Source: Limnohabitans sp. Bal53
Lineage (GTDB): Bacteria > Pseudomonadota > Gammaproteobacteria > Burkholderiales > Burkholderiaceae_C
Assembly: GCF_003063355.1 (NCBI RefSeq)
Contig: NZ_NESH01000003.1
Span: 186,001 to 250,000 of the forward strand
DNA length: 64,000 nt
Reading direction: 5' to 3'
Shown: one piece after another, positions 1 to 10,550 of the stretch
How the letters are laid out: each line of letters opens with the position of its first letter
How positions within the stretch are numbered: the first letter of the stretch is position 1
Notes under the pieces: model-generated
Told to the model about the DNA's origin: nothing
What the model saw: only the letters and a program-made list of their open reading frames with translations
The model's database searches: none
Position numbers and translations under genes: made by a program

Positions 1-453
1 GGCGTCTTCGCTCGCGTCCACGGCCCACACCGAGGCATCGGGCCGGGCGTGTTGCAAGGCCAAAGCCACCGCGCCGCTGCCCGTGCCCAAGTCCAGAATG
101 CTGGGCGAGCGGGTTTCTGGGACGGATTCAGGCAGACACGCCAGAGCCCATTCCACCAACGTTTCGGTATCGGGGCGCGGGTCCAGCACACGCGCATCCA
201 CGGCCAGCGTCAGTCCAAAAAAGTCTTTGCGCCCGGTGATGTAAGCGACGGGCTCACCTTGCAAGCGGCGCTGCAGCGCGTCTTGCCACGCGGCGGCTTG
301 CGCTGGCATCAAGGTGTCGCTGTCGTGGGCCAGCAGCCAGGCGCGGTCGTGTTGTGGGCGCTGCAGGCTGTGCAGCAGCAAGATCTGCGCGTCCACCCGG
401 GCCAAGCCATTGGCTTGGGCTTGGCGCAGACACTCGGCCAGGGTGGTGTGCAT
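1..453 (-). CDS. prmC: Release factor glutamine methyltransferase PrmC (partial, 3' end off the window)
   Basis: SAM-dependent N5-glutamine methyltransferase that modifies the GGQ glutamine of release factors RF1/RF2 in the cytosol. Only the first 151 codons are present; the gene runs off the left edge. The start ATG at 453 shares one base with the prfA stop codon (TGATG), so it is translationally coupled to its substrate's gene. Visible are the N-terminal helical domain, the conserved PRPDTETLVE segment (residues 92-101) and SAM motif I DLGTGSGA (121-128). The catalytic NPPY motif would lie beyond the edge. Third gene of the hemA-prfA-prmC cluster. Confidence 0.93.
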   Translation of the reverse strand, partial: MHTTLAECLRQAQANGLARVDAQILLLHSLQRPQHDRAWLLAHDSDTLMPAQAAAWQDALQRRLQGEPVAYITGRKDFFGLTLAVDARVLDPRPDTETLVEWALACLPESVPETRSPSILDLGTGSGAVALALQHARPDASVWAVDASEDA

Positions 454-1553
454 CAGGCGGTGGCTCCGATTTCCAGCGCGGCCAGCTGTTCGGCCGCTTC
501 GTAGCTTTGCAGCGCATGCACCACGTCCTGCAAATCGCCTTCCATGATGGTGAGCAGCTTGTACAAAGTCAGGTTGATGCGGTGGTCGGTCAGTCGCCCT
601 TGCGGAAAGTTGTAGGTGCGGATGCGGTCCGAGCGGTCGCCGCTGCCGATCAGACTCTTGCGCTCGGCCGCGTCTTTGGCGGCGCGTTCGGCCCGGTCTT
701 TTTCCTGAATTCGGGCCGTCAGCACCTTCAGAGCTTGGGCCTTGTTGCTGTGCTGGCTGCGGCCGTCCTGGCATTCGGCCACGATGCCGGTGGGCAAGTG
801 GGTGATGCGCACAGCCGAGTCGGTTTTGTTGATGTGTTGCCCACCCGCCCCGCTGGCGCGGTAGGTGTCAATCCGCAAATCCGACGGATTGATCTTGATG
901 GCTTCGGCCTCGTCCGGCTCGGCCAACACCGCCACGGTGCAGGCGCTGGTGTGGATGCGGCCTTGGGTTTCGGTGGCGGGCACGCGTTGCACCCGGTGAC
1001 CGCCGGATTCGAACTTGAGTGCGCCATACACGCCATCGCCCGATGAGCTGCCGTCGATGCGCACTACGACTTCTTTGTAGCCGCCCAGCTCGCTCACCGA
1101 TTCCGAGACGATCTCGCATTTCCAGCTCTGGCTCTCGGCATAGCGGGTGTACATGCGCAGCAGGTCTCCCGCAAACAGGGCCGACTCGTCGCCCCCAGTG
1201 CCGGCGCGGATTTCGACAAAAGCCGGGCGGGCATCGTCCGGGTCTTTGGGCAGCAGCATGCGTTGCAGCTCAGCCTCCAGACTTTGTAGCTCGGCGCTGG
1301 CGCTGGCCGCCTCTTCTTTGGCCATCTCGTGCAGGTCTTCGTCGGCCAGCATGTCTTGCGCGGCGGCCAGGTCGGCGTTGCGCTGCTGAAAGCGGGCAAA
1401 ACGTGAAGCCACAGCGCTGACCTCGGCGTGCTCGCGCGAAAGCTTCAGGAACTGCGTCATGTCGGCCATGATGTCTTCGCGTGACAGCAAAAAGTCCAGC
1501 TCGGTCAGGCGCAGGGCGTAGCGTTCAAGTTGTTGGATGAGGAAAGGTTTCAT
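453..1553 (-). CDS. prfA: Peptide chain release factor 1 (RF1)
   Basis: Class I release factor that reads UAA and UAG in the ribosomal A site and triggers peptidyl-tRNA hydrolysis. 366 residues, close to the E. coli length of 360. The codon-recognition tripeptide PAT (PxT type, residues 192-194) identifies RF1 rather than RF2. The catalytic GGQ is at 237-239 in [11 protein letters not shown]. An N-terminal helical region is followed by the highly conserved [11 protein letters not shown] segment near residue 114. It lies 119 bp downstream of hemA and overlaps prmC by one base. No clear Shine-Dalgarno precedes the ATG. The segment after SACTVAVL reads AEPDE where E. coli has PE, a minor deviation. 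Confidence 0.97.
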   Translation of the reverse strand: MKPFLIQQLERYALRLTELDFLLSREDIMADMTQFLKLSREHAEVSAVASRFARFQQRNADLAAAQDMLADEDLHEMAKEEAASASAELQSLEAELQRMLLPKDPDDARPAFVEIRAGTGGDESALFAGDLLRMYTRYAESQSWKCEIVSESVSELGGYKEVVVRIDGSSSGDGVYGALKFESGGHRVQRVPATETQGRIHTSACTVAVLAEPDEAEAIKINPSDLRIDTYRASGAGGQHINKTDSAVRITHLPTGIVAECQDGRSQHSNKAQALKVLTARIQEKDRAERAAKDAAERKSLIGSGDRSDRIRTYNFPQGRLTDHRINLTLYKLLTIMEGDLQDVVHALQSYEAAEQLAALEIGATA

Positions 1554-1672
1554 GCGGGCGGGAACGGTTTAGGGCTTGGGTTGCGGCGCTGGCCCTGACT
1601 CGGGGCAGACGCGGCAGGCAGCAGGGACAGCTAAGGTGTCGGCGCGCAAGCCCCGACCTGCCAAGTCAGCCG

Positions 1673-2944
1673 CTAACGCTCTTTGCGCAAGAAAACGCGC
1701 TGCACCGTCTGCATGGTCTGCTCGCGGTGCTCGGGTGCCGCCCCGCGCAGCTCGGCCAAGGCGCCGTGCAGCATCTTCTGTGTCAGGCCCTTGGACAGGG
1801 CTTCCATCACGGCGATCGGGTCATCACCCCGGGCCAGCAGCTTGCGGGCGCGGGCCAGTTCGGCTTCGCGCCATGCGTCGGCCTGGTTTTGCAGTTGCTG
1901 GATCAGGGGCACGGTGCCACGCTGGCCCATCCAATGCATGAAGCTTTGCACGCCGGCATCGATGATGACTTCGGCTTCGGCCACGGCCGCTTGGCGGTGG
2001 GCCTGGCCGGTTTGCACGACGCTGGCCAAGTCGTCCACGGTGTAGAGGTAGACGTCTTCCAGCGACTTGACTTCGGGTTCGATGTCACGGGGCACGGCCA
2101 GATCGACCATGAACATGGGTCGGTGTTTGCGTTTTTTCAGGGCCCGCTCGACCGCGCCCAAGCCAATCAGGGGCAGGGTGCTGGCGGTGCAGCTGATGAC
2201 GGCATCGAATTCGTGCAAGCGCTCGGGCAGGTCGGCCAGGGGCATGACATCGGCCCCAAAGCGGTGGGCCAGCAATTCGGCCCGGTCCAGGCTGCGGTTG
2301 GCGATCACCATGCCTTTGGGCTGCTTGGCTGCAAAGTGGGTGGCCACCAACTCGTTCATTTCACCCGCGCCGACAAACAGAATGCGGATGTCTTGCAGGT
2401 TTTCGAACAGCTGACTGGCCAAGCGCACCGAGGCGGCGGCCATGCTGATGGAGTGAGCCCCGATTTCGGTGGAGCTGCGCACTTCCTTGGCCACGGCAAA
2501 GCTGCGCTGGAAAAGTTGGTTCAGAGTGCTGCCCAGAGCACCTGCTTGTTCGGCGGCGCGCACGGCATCTTTGAGCTGACCCAGAATTTGGGCCTCGCCC
2601 AAGACCATGGAGTCCAGCCCGCTGGCCACACGGAAGGCATGGCGGGCGGCTTCGTTGCCTTCGAGCAAATAGGTGTGGGCGTGCAGCTCGGATGCGCTCA
2701 CGCCGCCGGTTTGGGCCAGCCAACGCAGGGTATCGTTCGTGGCGGCCTGGTCGGCAGCGCAATAGATTTCGGTGCGGTTGCAGGTCGACAAAATAGCCGC
2801 TTCGGGCTCTTGCGAAATGCGTTGGGACAGGTCACGGCGCAGGCCTTGCAGGGTGGGGACCAGTTTGTCCACGGCGAACGCAAACCGACCGCGCAGATCC
2901 AGCGGTGCAGTGGTGTGGTTCAAACCCAGGGTCCATACAGCCAT
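1673..2944 (-). CDS. hemA: Glutamyl-tRNA reductase
   Basis: Reduces glutamyl-tRNA(Glu) to glutamate-1-semialdehyde with NADPH, the first committed step of C5-pathway tetrapyrrole synthesis. 423 residues. The N-terminal catalytic domain opens with [15 protein letters not shown] and carries the catalytic cysteine C55 in STCNRTE. The NADPH-binding domain ([10 protein letters not shown]) and a C-terminal dimerisation helix follow. The start was set at the ATG at 2944 ([10 protein letters not shown]), matching the family N-terminus; an in-frame ATG 18 bp upstream would overlap a perfect TATAAT at 2957-2952. With that box only 7 bp before the ATG, the message may be leaderless. It heads hemA-prfA-prmC. 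Confidence 0.96.
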   Translation of the reverse strand: MAVWTLGLNHTTAPLDLRGRFAFAVDKLVPTLQGLRRDLSQRISQEPEAAILSTCNRTEIYCAADQAATNDTLRWLAQTGGVSASELHAHTYLLEGNEAARHAFRVASGLDSMVLGEAQILGQLKDAVRAAEQAGALGSTLNQLFQRSFAVAKEVRSSTEIGAHSISMAAASVRLASQLFENLQDIRILFVGAGEMNELVATHFAAKQPKGMVIANRSLDRAELLAHRFGADVMPLADLPERLHEFDAVISCTASTLPLIGLGAVERALKKRKHRPMFMVDLAVPRDIEPEVKSLEDVYLYTVDDLASVVQTGQAHRQAAVAEAEVIIDAGVQSFMHWMGQRGTVPLIQQLQNQADAWREAELARARKLLARGDDPIAVMEALSKGLTQKMLHGALAELRGAAPEHREQTMQTVQRVFLRKER

Positions 2945-2951
2945 GAGGGGC

Positions 2952-2957
2952 ATTATA
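2952..2957 (-). promoter_or_regulatory. -10 box (TATAAT) immediately upstream of hemA
   Basis: Perfect TATAAT on the minus strand ending 7 bp before the hemA ATG. No good -35 hexamer occurs at 16-18 bp spacing; a TTGACA lies only 9 bp upstream and cannot serve. Transcription would begin at or next to the A of the ATG, implying a leaderless hemA message. The promoter role is inferred from sequence only. Confidence 0.5.
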
Positions 2958-3079
2958 GGCACGACCTGTCAACTTTGCTTGACACAATCGCAGCAGGGAA
3001 AGTAGACGTGGTTTTGCATGCACAATTTCAGGCTCTGGGGGCACTTGTGGCCAACCCGGACCACTCGGAGCGAGACTTC

Positions 3080-3355
3080 ATGACGTTTTGGCAATTGGTT
3101 TTGCACCTGTTCAATTTTGCCTTGCCTGCTTTGGCCATGGCGCTGTTCATGCCTTGGGCCGGGCGCTGGGTCGTGGGGCCAGGCCGGGCCAGCCTGCGCC
3201 GCCGCATGGGGGTGCAGGCCCTGTGCGGGCTGGCGGTGCTGGTGGGTGGGCTGTTGCTGCACGGCCAGGACGGCAAGATGAGCACTTACATCGCCATGGT
3301 GCTGGTGGCCGCGACGGCCGAGTGGTTGATGCAGCGCGGCTGGGCCACCAAATAA
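3080..3355 (+). CDS. Small hydrophobic membrane protein, unknown function
   Basis: A 91-residue protein I do not recognise. It has a hydrophobic N-terminal segment (VLHLFNFALPALAMALFMPW, about residues 6-25), a short basic loop (RASLRRRMG), a second hydrophobic stretch (ALCGLAVLVGGLLLHG), a short polar turn and a third (YIAMVLVAATAEWLM), so probably three inner-membrane helices. The start ATG at 3080 has an upstream GGAG (CGGAGCGAGACTTC). It is divergent from hemA, from which it is separated by 135 bp, and convergent with the glycerophosphodiesterase. Small size and lack of motifs prevent a functional call, but codon use and a plausible RBS support a real gene. Confidence 0.72.
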   Translation: MTFWQLVLHLFNFALPALAMALFMPWAGRWVVGPGRASLRRRMGVQALCGLAVLVGGLLLHGQDGKMSTYIAMVLVAATAEWLMQRGWATK

Positions 3356-3427
3356 GACTGCCCAGAGACCGCCTTCAAGACCGTCTTGAGTGGGTCCACG
3401 CCCCTTGGTTTCAGATGGCCCCTGGTT

Positions 3428-4171
3428 TTAAACCGGGCTGAACAGGTCCACCCGGTCGGTGATGATGCCGTCGGTACCCAGAGCCAACAGGTGCTGCGCG
3501 GCCCAGTCGTCGTTGACGGTGTAGCTCAGGCACCGCATGCCAGCGCCATGGACTTGGGCCACGGTGGCCGCGTCCCACAGCGCATAGTTGGCCACCACGG
3601 CCACGCAGCCGAGTTCTTGGGCTTTCTCAAACCAGCCGGTCCAAAGCGTGTCGACCAGCAGGCCGCGTGGCAATTCGGGGGCTGTTTGCTGAGCCGCTGC
3701 TAAGGCCTCGGGTTTGAACGAGGTCAAGAGCGGTGGCACGGCAGCGCCTTGCCAGAGTTGGGCGGCCAGACGCGCCACGGCCTCGCCCGTGGCGGCCTCG
3801 GTGCCCGGCGTGGGCTTGATCTCGATGTTCAACAAGTAGCTGTTGGCCAAGCAAAACCGCACCAAAGCCTCGAGTGTGGGCAGGGCCTCGCCCGCAAAAG
3901 TGCGTGAATGCCAACTGCCCGCGTCCAGTTGCGACAGGGCATGCCAAGGCAGGTCACCACCGATGCCTTGGCCGTTGGTGGTGCGCTCCAGCGTGGCGTC
4001 GTGCATCAGGAACACCACGCCGTCGGCGCTGAGCTTGGCGTCGCATTCAAACATGCGGTAGCCGTGCGCCGCACCCAAGCGAAAGGCGGCCAAGGTGTTT
4101 TCGGGGGCGAGCTTGCCCGCGCCCCGGTGTGCGATCCAAAGCGGGTAGGGCCAGTGTTGGAATGTTTGCAT
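3428..4171 (-). CDS. ugpQ: Glycerophosphodiester phosphodiesterase
   Basis: GDPD-family TIM-barrel enzyme that hydrolyses glycerophosphodiesters to sn-glycerol-3-phosphate and an alcohol. 247 residues. Family signatures are [15 protein letters not shown] (catalytic His-Arg and metal-binding Glu), [18 protein letters not shown] (second metal-site Glu/Asp and catalytic His) and LNIEIKP. No signal peptide is visible, so it is probably the cytosolic UgpQ type rather than periplasmic GlpQ. The start MQTFQHW was chosen because homologues begin shortly before [11 protein letters not shown]; ATGs at 4177 and 4213 are possible. It stands alone, convergent with the preceding gene and divergent from the FAD oxidoreductase. 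No transporter genes lie beside it. Confidence 0.9.
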   Translation of the reverse strand: MQTFQHWPYPLWIAHRGAGKLAPENTLAAFRLGAAHGYRMFECDAKLSADGVVFLMHDATLERTTNGQGIGGDLPWHALSQLDAGSWHSRTFAGEALPTLEALVRFCLANSYLLNIEIKPTPGTEAATGEAVARLAAQLWQGAAVPPLLTSFKPEALAAAQQTAPELPRGLLVDTLWTGWFEKAQELGCVAVVANYALWDAATVAQVHGAGMRCLSYTVNDDWAAQHLLALGTDGIITDRVDLFSPV

Positions 4172-4351
4172 CAGCATATTAGTAGCAGCATAAAACAAGC
4201 AACAAATCACCATTTGTCAGTTCCGTCAGGTGCCCCCACCCCCGGCGCGTGTTTGCTGCACTGCGGTAACATCTCGCCTCAGCCGGTTAGACGCCTCCGT
4301 CCAGGTCTGGCTGAACGCGTTTTTACCCACGCATTTGACCGCGCACCCTCC

Positions 4352-7300
4352 ATGAATGCTCCCACCACGCTCCAACTTTTGATGCAAGCCGACGCCGATG
4401 CGCCGCGTTTGCGAGAGATTCCCTACAACTACACCAGCTTTTCAGACCGTGAAATCGTGCTGCGTTTGCTGGGCGAGTCGGCTTGGGATCTACTGAACCA
4501 GTTGCGCCAGGAACGCCGCACGGGTCGATCGGCCCGCATGCTTTACGAAGTGTTGGGCGACATTTGGGTGGTCGAGCGCAATCCCTACCTGCAGGACGAC
4601 CTGCTGGACAACCCGGCCCGCCGTAAATTGCTGGTCGAGGCCTTGCAGCATCGCCTGGGCGAGGTGCAAAAGCGCCGCACGCCGGGTGTGGACGCCGCCC
4701 GCGACGCATTGGTGGGCCAACTGCTGGTCATGGCGACCCAGGCGGTGACGCAGTTCAGCGAGCGCTTCACCCGCATGGCCAAGCTGCGCAGCCAGGTGCA
4801 AAAGACCTTGGGCCGCCTGACGGCCAAAGACAACATCAAGTTCGATGGTCTCTCGCGCGTGAGCCATGTGACCGACGCGACCGACTGGCGTGTGGAATAC
4901 CCGTTTGTGGTGTTGACGCCCGACAGTGAGACCGAAATGGCCGGGCTGGTCAAAGGCTGTATCGACTTGGGCCTGACCATCGTCCCACGCGGCGGCGGCA
5001 CGGGCTACACCGGTGGCGCAATCCCGCTGACCTGGAAGAGCGCGGTCATCAACACCGAAAAGCTCGAAGCCATGACCGAGGTCGAAATGGTCGACCTCCC
5101 CGGCATCGTGCACAAAATTCCGACCATCTACACCGAAGCTGGTGTGGTGACCCAGCGCGTGGCCGATGCGGCCGAGCGCGGAGGTTTTGTCTTTGCGGTG
5201 GACCCGACTTCGGCTGAAGCCAGCTGCGTGGGCGGCAACATCGCCATGAACGCGGGTGGCAAAAAGGCGGTGTTGTGGGGCACGGCGCTCGACAACCTGG
5301 CCAGCTGGCGCATGGTCACGCCCGATGCCGAATGGCTGGATGTGGTGCGCATGGACCACAACATGGGCAAGATCCACGATGCCGAAGTGGCCACTTTTGA
5401 GCTGCGTTACTTCAAGGCCGACGGCAAAACCCCGATCCGAACTGAAACTCTGGTCATCCCCGGCAAAACCTTCCGCAAAGAAGGCCTGGGCAAGGACGTG
5501 ACCGACAAGTTTTTGAGCGGCCTGCCCGGCGTGCAAAAAGAAGGCTGCGACGGCCTGATCACCAGCGCCCGCTGGGTGGTGCACCGCATGCCCACCCACA
5601 CCCGCACCGTGTGCATGGAGTTCTTTGGCCACGCCCGCGAGGCCGTGCCCAGCATCGTCGAGATCAAAGACTTCATGTTTGCCGAGCAAAAGCGCACCGG
5701 CACCGTGATGGCGGGTCTGGAGCACCTGGACGACCGCTATTTGCGCGCAGTGGGTTATTCCACCAAGTCCAAGCGCGGCGGTTTCCCCAAGATGGTGCTG
5801 ATCGGTGACATTGCCGGTGACAACGCCGACGATGTGGCCAAGGCGACCAGCGAGATCGTGCGCATCGCCAATTCGCGCAGCGGCGAAGGCTTCATCGCCA
5901 TCAGCCCCGAGGCGCGCAAAAAGTTCTGGCACGACCGCAAAAAAACAGCGGCTATCTCGCGCCACACCAACGCCTTCAAAGTCAACGAAGACGTGGTCAT
6001 TCCGCTGCCACGCATGGCCGAGTACACCGACGGCATCGAGCGCATCAACATCGAGCTGAGCCTGCGCAACAAGCTCAAGCTGTGCCGCGAAATCGAGGCC
6101 TTTTTGGAGCGCGGCAACTTGCCTCTTGGCAAACAAGACGACGCCAGCGACATCCCTTCGGCCGAGTTGTTGGAAGACCGCGTGGCGCAAGCCCTGGCCG
6201 TGGTGCGCGAGGTGCAGGCGCAATGGCAAGGCTGGTTGAACGATGTCGACGCCCTGTTCCCGCAACTGCAAGAGCACAGTTTGCGCGCCAGCTGGAAGAC
6301 ACAAATTCGCCCGGCTTTCCAGAACATCTTCTCGGGCTCGGCCTTTTTGCCGATCCTGACCGAGGTCTCGGCCATCCACCAGCGCGTGCTCAAGGGTCGC
6401 GTGTGGGTGGCGCTGCACATGCATGCGGGTGATGGCAATGTGCACACCAACATCCCGGTCAACTCTGACAACTACGAGATGCTGCAAACCGCGCACGAAG
6501 CGGTGGCCCGCATCATGGTGTTGGCGCGCAGCCTGGACGGCGTCATTTCGGGTGAACACGGCATTGGCATCACCAAGCTGGAGTTTTTGACCGACGCGGA
6601 GTTGGCGAACTTCACCGCCTACAAAGCCAAAGTGGATCCCGAAGGCCGCTTCAACAAGGGCAAGCTGCTGCGCGGCGCGGCACTCTCCGGCTTGGGTGAC
6701 GATGTGCATGCGGCCGACCTGACGCACGCCTACACCCCCAGCTTTGGCCTGATGGGCCACGAGTCGCTGATCATGCAGCAGTCGGACATTGGCGAGATCG
6801 CTGCCAGCGTCAAGGACTGCCTGCGCTGCGGCAAGTGCAAACCCGTGTGCGCCACCCATGTGCCGCGTGCCAATTTGCTCTACAGCCCACGCAACAAGAT
6901 TTTGGCGACCTCTTTGCTGGTTGAGGCTTTCCTCTACGAAGAGCAAACCCGCCGCGGCATCTCGATCAAGCACTGGCAGGAATTCGAAGACGTGGCCGAC
7001 CACTGCACCGTCTGCCACAAGTGCCTGACGCCTTGCCCGGTGAACATCGACTTCGGCGATGTGTCCATGAACATGCGCAACCTGCTGCGCAAGATGGGGA
7101 AAAAGAGCTTCCGTCCCGGCAACGCTGCCGCCATGTTCATGCTCAACGCCACCAATCCTGAAACCATCAAACTGGCTCGCATGGCCATGGTGGGCGTGGG
7201 TATGAAGGCGCAGCGTTTTGTGGCCGGTTTGCTCAAGGGTGTGGCCCGCAAACAGACCATTGCGCCGCCTGCATCGGTGGGCACTGCGCCCATCAAAGAG

Positions 7301-8230
7301 CAGGTGATCCACTTCATCAACAAAAAGATGCCGGGCAACCTGCCCAAGAAAACCGCGCGGGCTTTGCTGGACATCGAAGACAACGACTACGTGCCCATCA
7401 TTCGCAACCCGAAGGCCACCACTTCTGAGTCTGAAGCGGTGTTTTACTTCCCCGGTTGCGGCTCTGAGCGTCTGTTCAGCCAGGTGGGGTTGGCCACTCA
7501 GGCCATGCTCTGGCATGTGGGCGTGCAGACGGTGTTGCCACCGGGCTACCTTTGCTGCGGTTACCCGCAAAAGGGCTCGGGCCAGTTCGACAAGGCCGAG
7601 AAAATCATCACCGACAACCGCGTGCTGTTCCACCGCGTGGCCAATACGCTCAACTACTTGGACATCAAGACCGTGGTGGTGAGCTGCGGCACATGCTACG
7701 ACCAGCTTCAGGGCTACCAGTTCGACAAGATCTTCCCGGGCTGCCGCATCATCGACATCCACGAGTTCCTGCTGGAAAAAGGCATGAAGCTCGATGCGGG
7801 TGGTGCTTATCTGTACCACGACCCTTGCCACAGCCCCATGAAGCAGCAAGAGCCCATGAAGACCGTCAAAGCCTTGATGGGCGACAACGTGCTGGAAAGC
7901 AAGAGTTGCTGCGGTGAGTCGGGCACGCTGGGCGTGACGCGCCCAGACATCTCGACCCAGGTGCGCTTTCGCAAGGAAGAAGAGCTGCTCAAAGGTGAAG
8001 CAGCATTGCGCAGCAGCGGTGCGCTGGCACCCCAGGCCAACATGAAAATCCTGACCAGCTGCCCCAGCTGCCTGCAGGGTTTGTCGCGCTTTGGGGACGA
8101 TATGAAAAACGGCCTGCTCGAAGCCGACTACATCGTGGTCGAGATGGCCAAACACATCCTGGGTGAAGAATGGATGCCCGAGTATGTGAGTGCGGCCAAT
8201 GCAGGCGGCATCGAGCGCGTGCTGGTGTAA
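4352..8230 (+). CDS. Multidomain FAD-linked oxidase / Fe-S oxidoreductase (DUF3683, D-2-hydroxyacid dehydrogenase type)
   Basis: A 1292-residue fusion of modules usually encoded separately. The N-terminus (about 1-170) is the DUF3683 region found in betaproteobacteria. A PCMH-type FAD-binding domain with [16 protein letters not shown] and a GlcD/Dld-like C-terminal domain ([25 protein letters not shown]) follow. Two 4Fe-4S motifs come next ([11 protein letters not shown] and [12 protein letters not shown]), then two cysteine-rich CCG domains (FPGCGSER...[16 protein letters not shown]...DPCHSP...SCCGES). The layout predicts oxidation of a D-2-hydroxy acid (glycolate, D-lactate or 2-hydroxyglutarate) with electrons passed through Fe-S centres to the quinone pool. 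Substrate is unknown. The ubiquinone genes follow closely. Start ATG 4352 gives the conserved family N-terminus. Confidence 0.9.
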   Translation: MNAPTTLQLLMQADADAPRLREIPYNYTSFSDREIVLRLLGESAWDLLNQLRQERRTGRSARMLYEVLGDIWVVERNPYLQDDLLDNPARRKLLVEALQHRLGEVQKRRTPGVDAARDALVGQLLVMATQAVTQFSERFTRMAKLRSQVQKTLGRLTAKDNIKFDGLSRVSHVTDATDWRVEYPFVVLTPDSETEMAGLVKGCIDLGLTIVPRGGGTGYTGGAIPLTWKSAVINTEKLEAMTEVEMVDLPGIVHKIPTIYTEAGVVTQRVADAAERGGFVFAVDPTSAEASCVGGNIAMNAGGKKAVLWGTALDNLASWRMVTPDAEWLDVVRMDHNMGKIHDAEVATFELRYFKADGKTPIRTETLVIPGKTFRKEGLGKDVTDKFLSGLPGVQKEGCDGLITSARWVVHRMPTHTRTVCMEFFGHAREAVPSIVEIKDFMFAEQKRTGTVMAGLEHLDDRYLRAVGYSTKSKRGGFPKMVLIGDIAGDNADDVAKATSEIVRIANSRSGEGFIAISPEARKKFWHDRKKTAAISRHTNAFKVNEDVVIPLPRMAEYTDGIERINIELSLRNKLKLCREIEAFLERGNLPLGKQDDASDIPSAELLEDRVAQALAVVREVQAQWQGWLNDVDALFPQLQEHSLRASWKTQIRPAFQNIFSGSAFLPILTEVSAIHQRVLKGRVWVALHMHAGDGNVHTNIPVNSDNYEMLQTAHEAVARIMVLARSLDGVISGEHGIGITKLEFLTDAELANFTAYKAKVDPEGRFNKGKLLRGAALSGLGDDVHAADLTHAYTPSFGLMGHESLIMQQSDIGEIAASVKDCLRCGKCKPVCATHVPRANLLYSPRNKILATSLLVEAFLYEEQTRRGISIKHWQEFEDVADHCTVCHKCLTPCPVNIDFGDVSMNMRNLLRKMGKKSFRPGNAAAMFMLNATNPETIKLARMAMVGVGMKAQRFVAGLLKGVARKQTIAPPASVGTAPIKEQVIHFINKKMPGNLPKKTARALLDIEDNDYVPIIRNPKATTSESEAVFYFPGCGSERLFSQVGLATQAMLWHVGVQTVLPPGYLCCGYPQKGSGQFDKAEKIITDNRVLFHRVANTLNYLDIKTVVVSCGTCYDQLQGYQFDKIFPGCRIIDIHEFLLEKGMKLDAGGAYLYHDPCHSPMKQQEPMKTVKALMGDNVLESKSCCGESGTLGVTRPDISTQVRFRKEEELLKGEAALRSSGALAPQANMKILTSCPSCLQGLSRFGDDMKNGLLEADYIVVEMAKHILGEEWMPEYVSAANAGGIERVLV

Positions 8231-8271
8231 GCCAAGCGCGCAACCCGACAGCAAGATTTCGAAAGCAAAAG

Positions 8272-8691
8272 ATGGCTGGATTGAAAAAAGACATGCCCCA
8301 CCCCGAGTCGCTGACCCTGCACGGTCAGACCCGGGTGCTGGAGATCGGGTTTTCTGACGGTGCCCAGTTCCGCATCCCGTTCGAGCTGATGCGCGTGTAC
8401 TCGCCTTCGGCCGAGGTGCAAGGTCACGGCCCCGGCCAAGAAGTGTTGCAAACCGGCAAGCGCGAGGTGGGAATTCAAGAGATCGAACCTGTGGGCAATT
8501 ACGCCGTGAAACCGACCTTCTCCGATGGCCACGAGTCGGGCCTCTTCACATGGGAATACCTGTATTTTCTAGGTGACCAGCAAGACGCCTTGTGGCAGCA
8601 GTACGAGGACCGCCTGGCAGCGGCTGGCATGAGCCGCGATGCACCCATGGTCGAAGCCGCTGCGGGCGGCAGCTGCGGTCACAAGCATTGA
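8272..8691 (+). CDS. DUF971 domain protein (gamma-butyrobetaine hydroxylase-like N-terminal domain)
   Basis: 139-residue protein of the DUF971 family, a small beta fold related to the N-terminal domain of gamma-butyrobetaine hydroxylase and often associated with Fe-S handling. The family pattern is visible as [37 protein letters not shown], here split by wording only, and [23 protein letters not shown]. The C-terminus ends GGSCGHKH, a Cys/His tail that could bind metal. The gene lies 41 bp after the oxidoreductase and its stop is 10 bp before ubiE, so it is probably in the ubi operon. The molecular function in bacteria is not established. Confidence 0.88.
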   Translation: MAGLKKDMPHPESLTLHGQTRVLEIGFSDGAQFRIPFELMRVYSPSAEVQGHGPGQEVLQTGKREVGIQEIEPVGNYAVKPTFSDGHESGLFTWEYLYFLGDQQDALWQQYEDRLAAAGMSRDAPMVEAAAGGSCGHKH

Positions 8692-8701
8692 GAAAGTTGT
8701 C

Positions 8702-9433
8702 ATGAGCAGCACCCACTTCGGTTTCAAAACTGTCGACGAGAGCGAGAAAGCCAAGCATGTGCGTGGCGTGTTCGACTCGGTCGCGTCCAAATACGACGTG
8801 ATGAACGACCTGATGTCCATGGGCTTGCACCGCGTGTGGAAGGCTTACACCGTGCAGGTGGCCAACCTCAAAGAGGGCGATCAGGTGCTGGACATCGCAG
8901 GCGGCACGGGTGACTTGTCCATGGCTTTCGCCAAAAAAGTGGGTGCCATGGGCCGCGTGGTGCACACCGACATCAACGAAGCCATGCTGTCCACTGGGCG
9001 TGACCGCTTGGTTGACCATGGCCTGGCCTTGCCCACCTTGGTGTGTGATGCCGAGAAGCTGCCGTTTCCCGACAACCATTTCAATGTGGTCAGCGTGGCC
9101 TTTGGCCTGCGCAACATGACGCACAAGGATGTGGCGTTGAAGGAAATGTGCCGAGTGCTCAAGCCGGGCGGGAAATTGTTGGTTTTGGAGTTTTCCAAAG
9201 TGGCCAAACCCTTGGAAAAGGCCTACGACTGGTACAGCTTCAAGATCCTGCCTCAATTGGGCAAATTGGTGGCGGGCGACGCCGACAGCTACCGGTATTT
9301 GGCCGAATCCATTCGCATGCACCCCGGGCAAGAAGACCTGAAAACCCTTATGAAAAATGCCGGATTTGGCCATGTGGATTTTCACAATTTGTCGGCTGGG
9401 GTGGTAGCCTTGCACATGGGTATCAAATGTTGA
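8702..9433 (+). CDS. ubiE: Ubiquinone/menaquinone C-methyltransferase UbiE
   Basis: SAM-dependent C-methyltransferase of ubiquinone (and, where present, menaquinone) synthesis. 243 residues. Family signatures are [33 protein letters not shown] at the N-terminus (start of that block at residue 7), SAM motif [13 protein letters not shown], and the [22 protein letters not shown] region. Start ATG 8702 lies 10 bp after the DUF971 stop. As in E. coli, ubiE is followed by ubiJ and ubiB, but here a Tim44-domain gene sits between ubiE and ubiJ. The product acts at the cytoplasmic face with the soluble Ubi complex. Confidence 0.96.
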   Translation: MSSTHFGFKTVDESEKAKHVRGVFDSVASKYDVMNDLMSMGLHRVWKAYTVQVANLKEGDQVLDIAGGTGDLSMAFAKKVGAMGRVVHTDINEAMLSTGRDRLVDHGLALPTLVCDAEKLPFPDNHFNVVSVAFGLRNMTHKDVALKEMCRVLKPGGKLLVLEFSKVAKPLEKAYDWYSFKILPQLGKLVAGDADSYRYLAESIRMHPGQEDLKTLMKNAGFGHVDFHNLSAGVVALHMGIKC

Positions 9434-9468
9434 AGCCCGAAAACTGAATTTCCTGAGTTGGAGACACC

Positions 9469-10476
9469 ATGAACAGCAAGTTGATGACACTGATGCTCGC
9501 AGGCGTGATGGCCTTGGGCAGCTTGAACGCCGAGGCCGCACGCCGCATGGGTGGTGGCAAGTCGTTTGGCCAGCAGTCAAACCAGGTCACCAAGCGCGAC
9601 GCCGCGCCGCAAACCCCTGCAGCACCAGCACAAAACGCCGCGCCCACCAATGCGGCCAAACCCGCTGCTGCACCTGCAGCTGCTGCGCCCAAGAAACCTT
9701 GGGGTGCCATGTTGGGCGGTTTGGCCGCAGGTTTGGGGCTGGCTTGGTTAGCAAGCTCACTGGGCTTGGGCGAAGCCTTTGGCAACATCCTGATGGCTTT
9801 GTTGATCGGCGTTGCTGTCTTGGCCGTCATCGGCATGATCATGCGGGCACGACGCGGTGGCGCCTCGCAGATGGGTGGAAACGGTGGCTTGGCTTACCAA
9901 GGCGCTGGTGCCTCGGCAGAAAACCCCGCCACCTACAAACAGTACAGCCCCCAAAACGTGGGCAACGATGCATCGGCCCGCCCATGGGAAGGACAAAACA
10001 CCCGCTTCGATAGCTCGGCTGCGTCGGCCTCGACTGGCTCCATGATCGGCTCAGGCATCGGCTCTGGCCTGACGGGCTCTCAAACTTGGGGCATCCCGGC
10101 TGGTTTTGACGTGGACAACTTTGTCACCGCTGCCAAGCGCAACTTTGTGACCCTGCAAGACGCTTGGGACCGCTCGGACATCAGCGCATTGCGTTCCATG
10201 ATGACGGACGCCATGGTGGTGGAGATCCGTAACCAGCTGTCTGAGCGCGAAGCACAGTTCCCCGGTCAACCCAACAAGACCGAAGTCGTCATGCTCGACG
10301 CCCAGCTGCTGGGCATTGAAGAGCAGGCCGATGCTTACTTGGCCAGTGTCGAATTCAACGGCATGATCCGTGAAGACGCGGCTTCTGGCCCCAGCCCATT
10401 CCGTGAAGTCTGGAACATGACCAAATCCAAGCAAGGCGGCGGCTGGTTGGTGGCTGGTGTGCAAGCACTGCAATAA
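9469..10476 (+). CDS. Tim44-like domain membrane protein
   Basis: 335 residues. A signal-like N-terminus (LMTLMLAGVMALGSLNAEA) is followed by a low-complexity Ala/Pro/Gln region, one or two hydrophobic segments (LGGLAAGLGLAWLASSLGL and ILMALLIGVAVLAVIGMIM, about residues 78-123), a Gly/Ser-rich linker, and a C-terminal Tim44/mL45-type domain (FVTAAKRNFVTLQDAWDRSD...MVVEIRNQLSER...LGIEEQADAYLASVEF). Bacterial members of this family are membrane-associated and mostly uncharacterised. It lies between ubiE (35 bp upstream) and ubiJ (74 bp downstream), which suggests but does not prove a link to ubiquinone metabolism or membrane assembly. The SD-like GGAG lies 11 bp before the ATG. Confidence 0.88.
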   Translation: MNSKLMTLMLAGVMALGSLNAEAARRMGGGKSFGQQSNQVTKRDAAPQTPAAPAQNAAPTNAAKPAAAPAAAAPKKPWGAMLGGLAAGLGLAWLASSLGLGEAFGNILMALLIGVAVLAVIGMIMRARRGGASQMGGNGGLAYQGAGASAENPATYKQYSPQNVGNDASARPWEGQNTRFDSSAASASTGSMIGSGIGSGLTGSQTWGIPAGFDVDNFVTAAKRNFVTLQDAWDRSDISALRSMMTDAMVVEIRNQLSEREAQFPGQPNKTEVVMLDAQLLGIEEQADAYLASVEFNGMIREDAASGPSPFREVWNMTKSKQGGGWLVAGVQALQ

Positions 10477-10550
10477 AGACCGGGCCATAAAGCCCGAACC
10501 ATAAAGCCCTGAAGCTTGGGGGCTGGCACTTTCGGGAATAATCGGGGACT

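Noticed and set aside
2979..2984. TTGACA on the plus strand, and another TTGACA on the minus strand near hemA, as -35 boxes
   Set aside because: On the minus strand it is only 9 bp from TATAAT. On the plus strand no -10 lies 16-18 bp downstream.
3375..3389. Palindrome TCAAGAC-C-GTCTTGA between the small membrane protein and ugpQ as a terminator
   Set aside because: The loop would be a single base and no T-run follows, so it is not a usual terminator.
4490..8254. Open frame of 1254 codons on the minus strand opposite the FAD/Fe-S oxidoreductase
   Set aside because: It is the shadow of a GC-rich gene with strong third-position bias. The translation is rich in His, Gln, Ala and Val without motifs, whereas the plus strand has clear FAD and Fe-S motifs.
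10481..10510. Hairpin CGGGC...GCCCG and repeated CCATAAAGCCC after the Tim44-like gene
   Set aside because: The stem is 5 bp without T-run and the repeat has only two copies; too weak to call.
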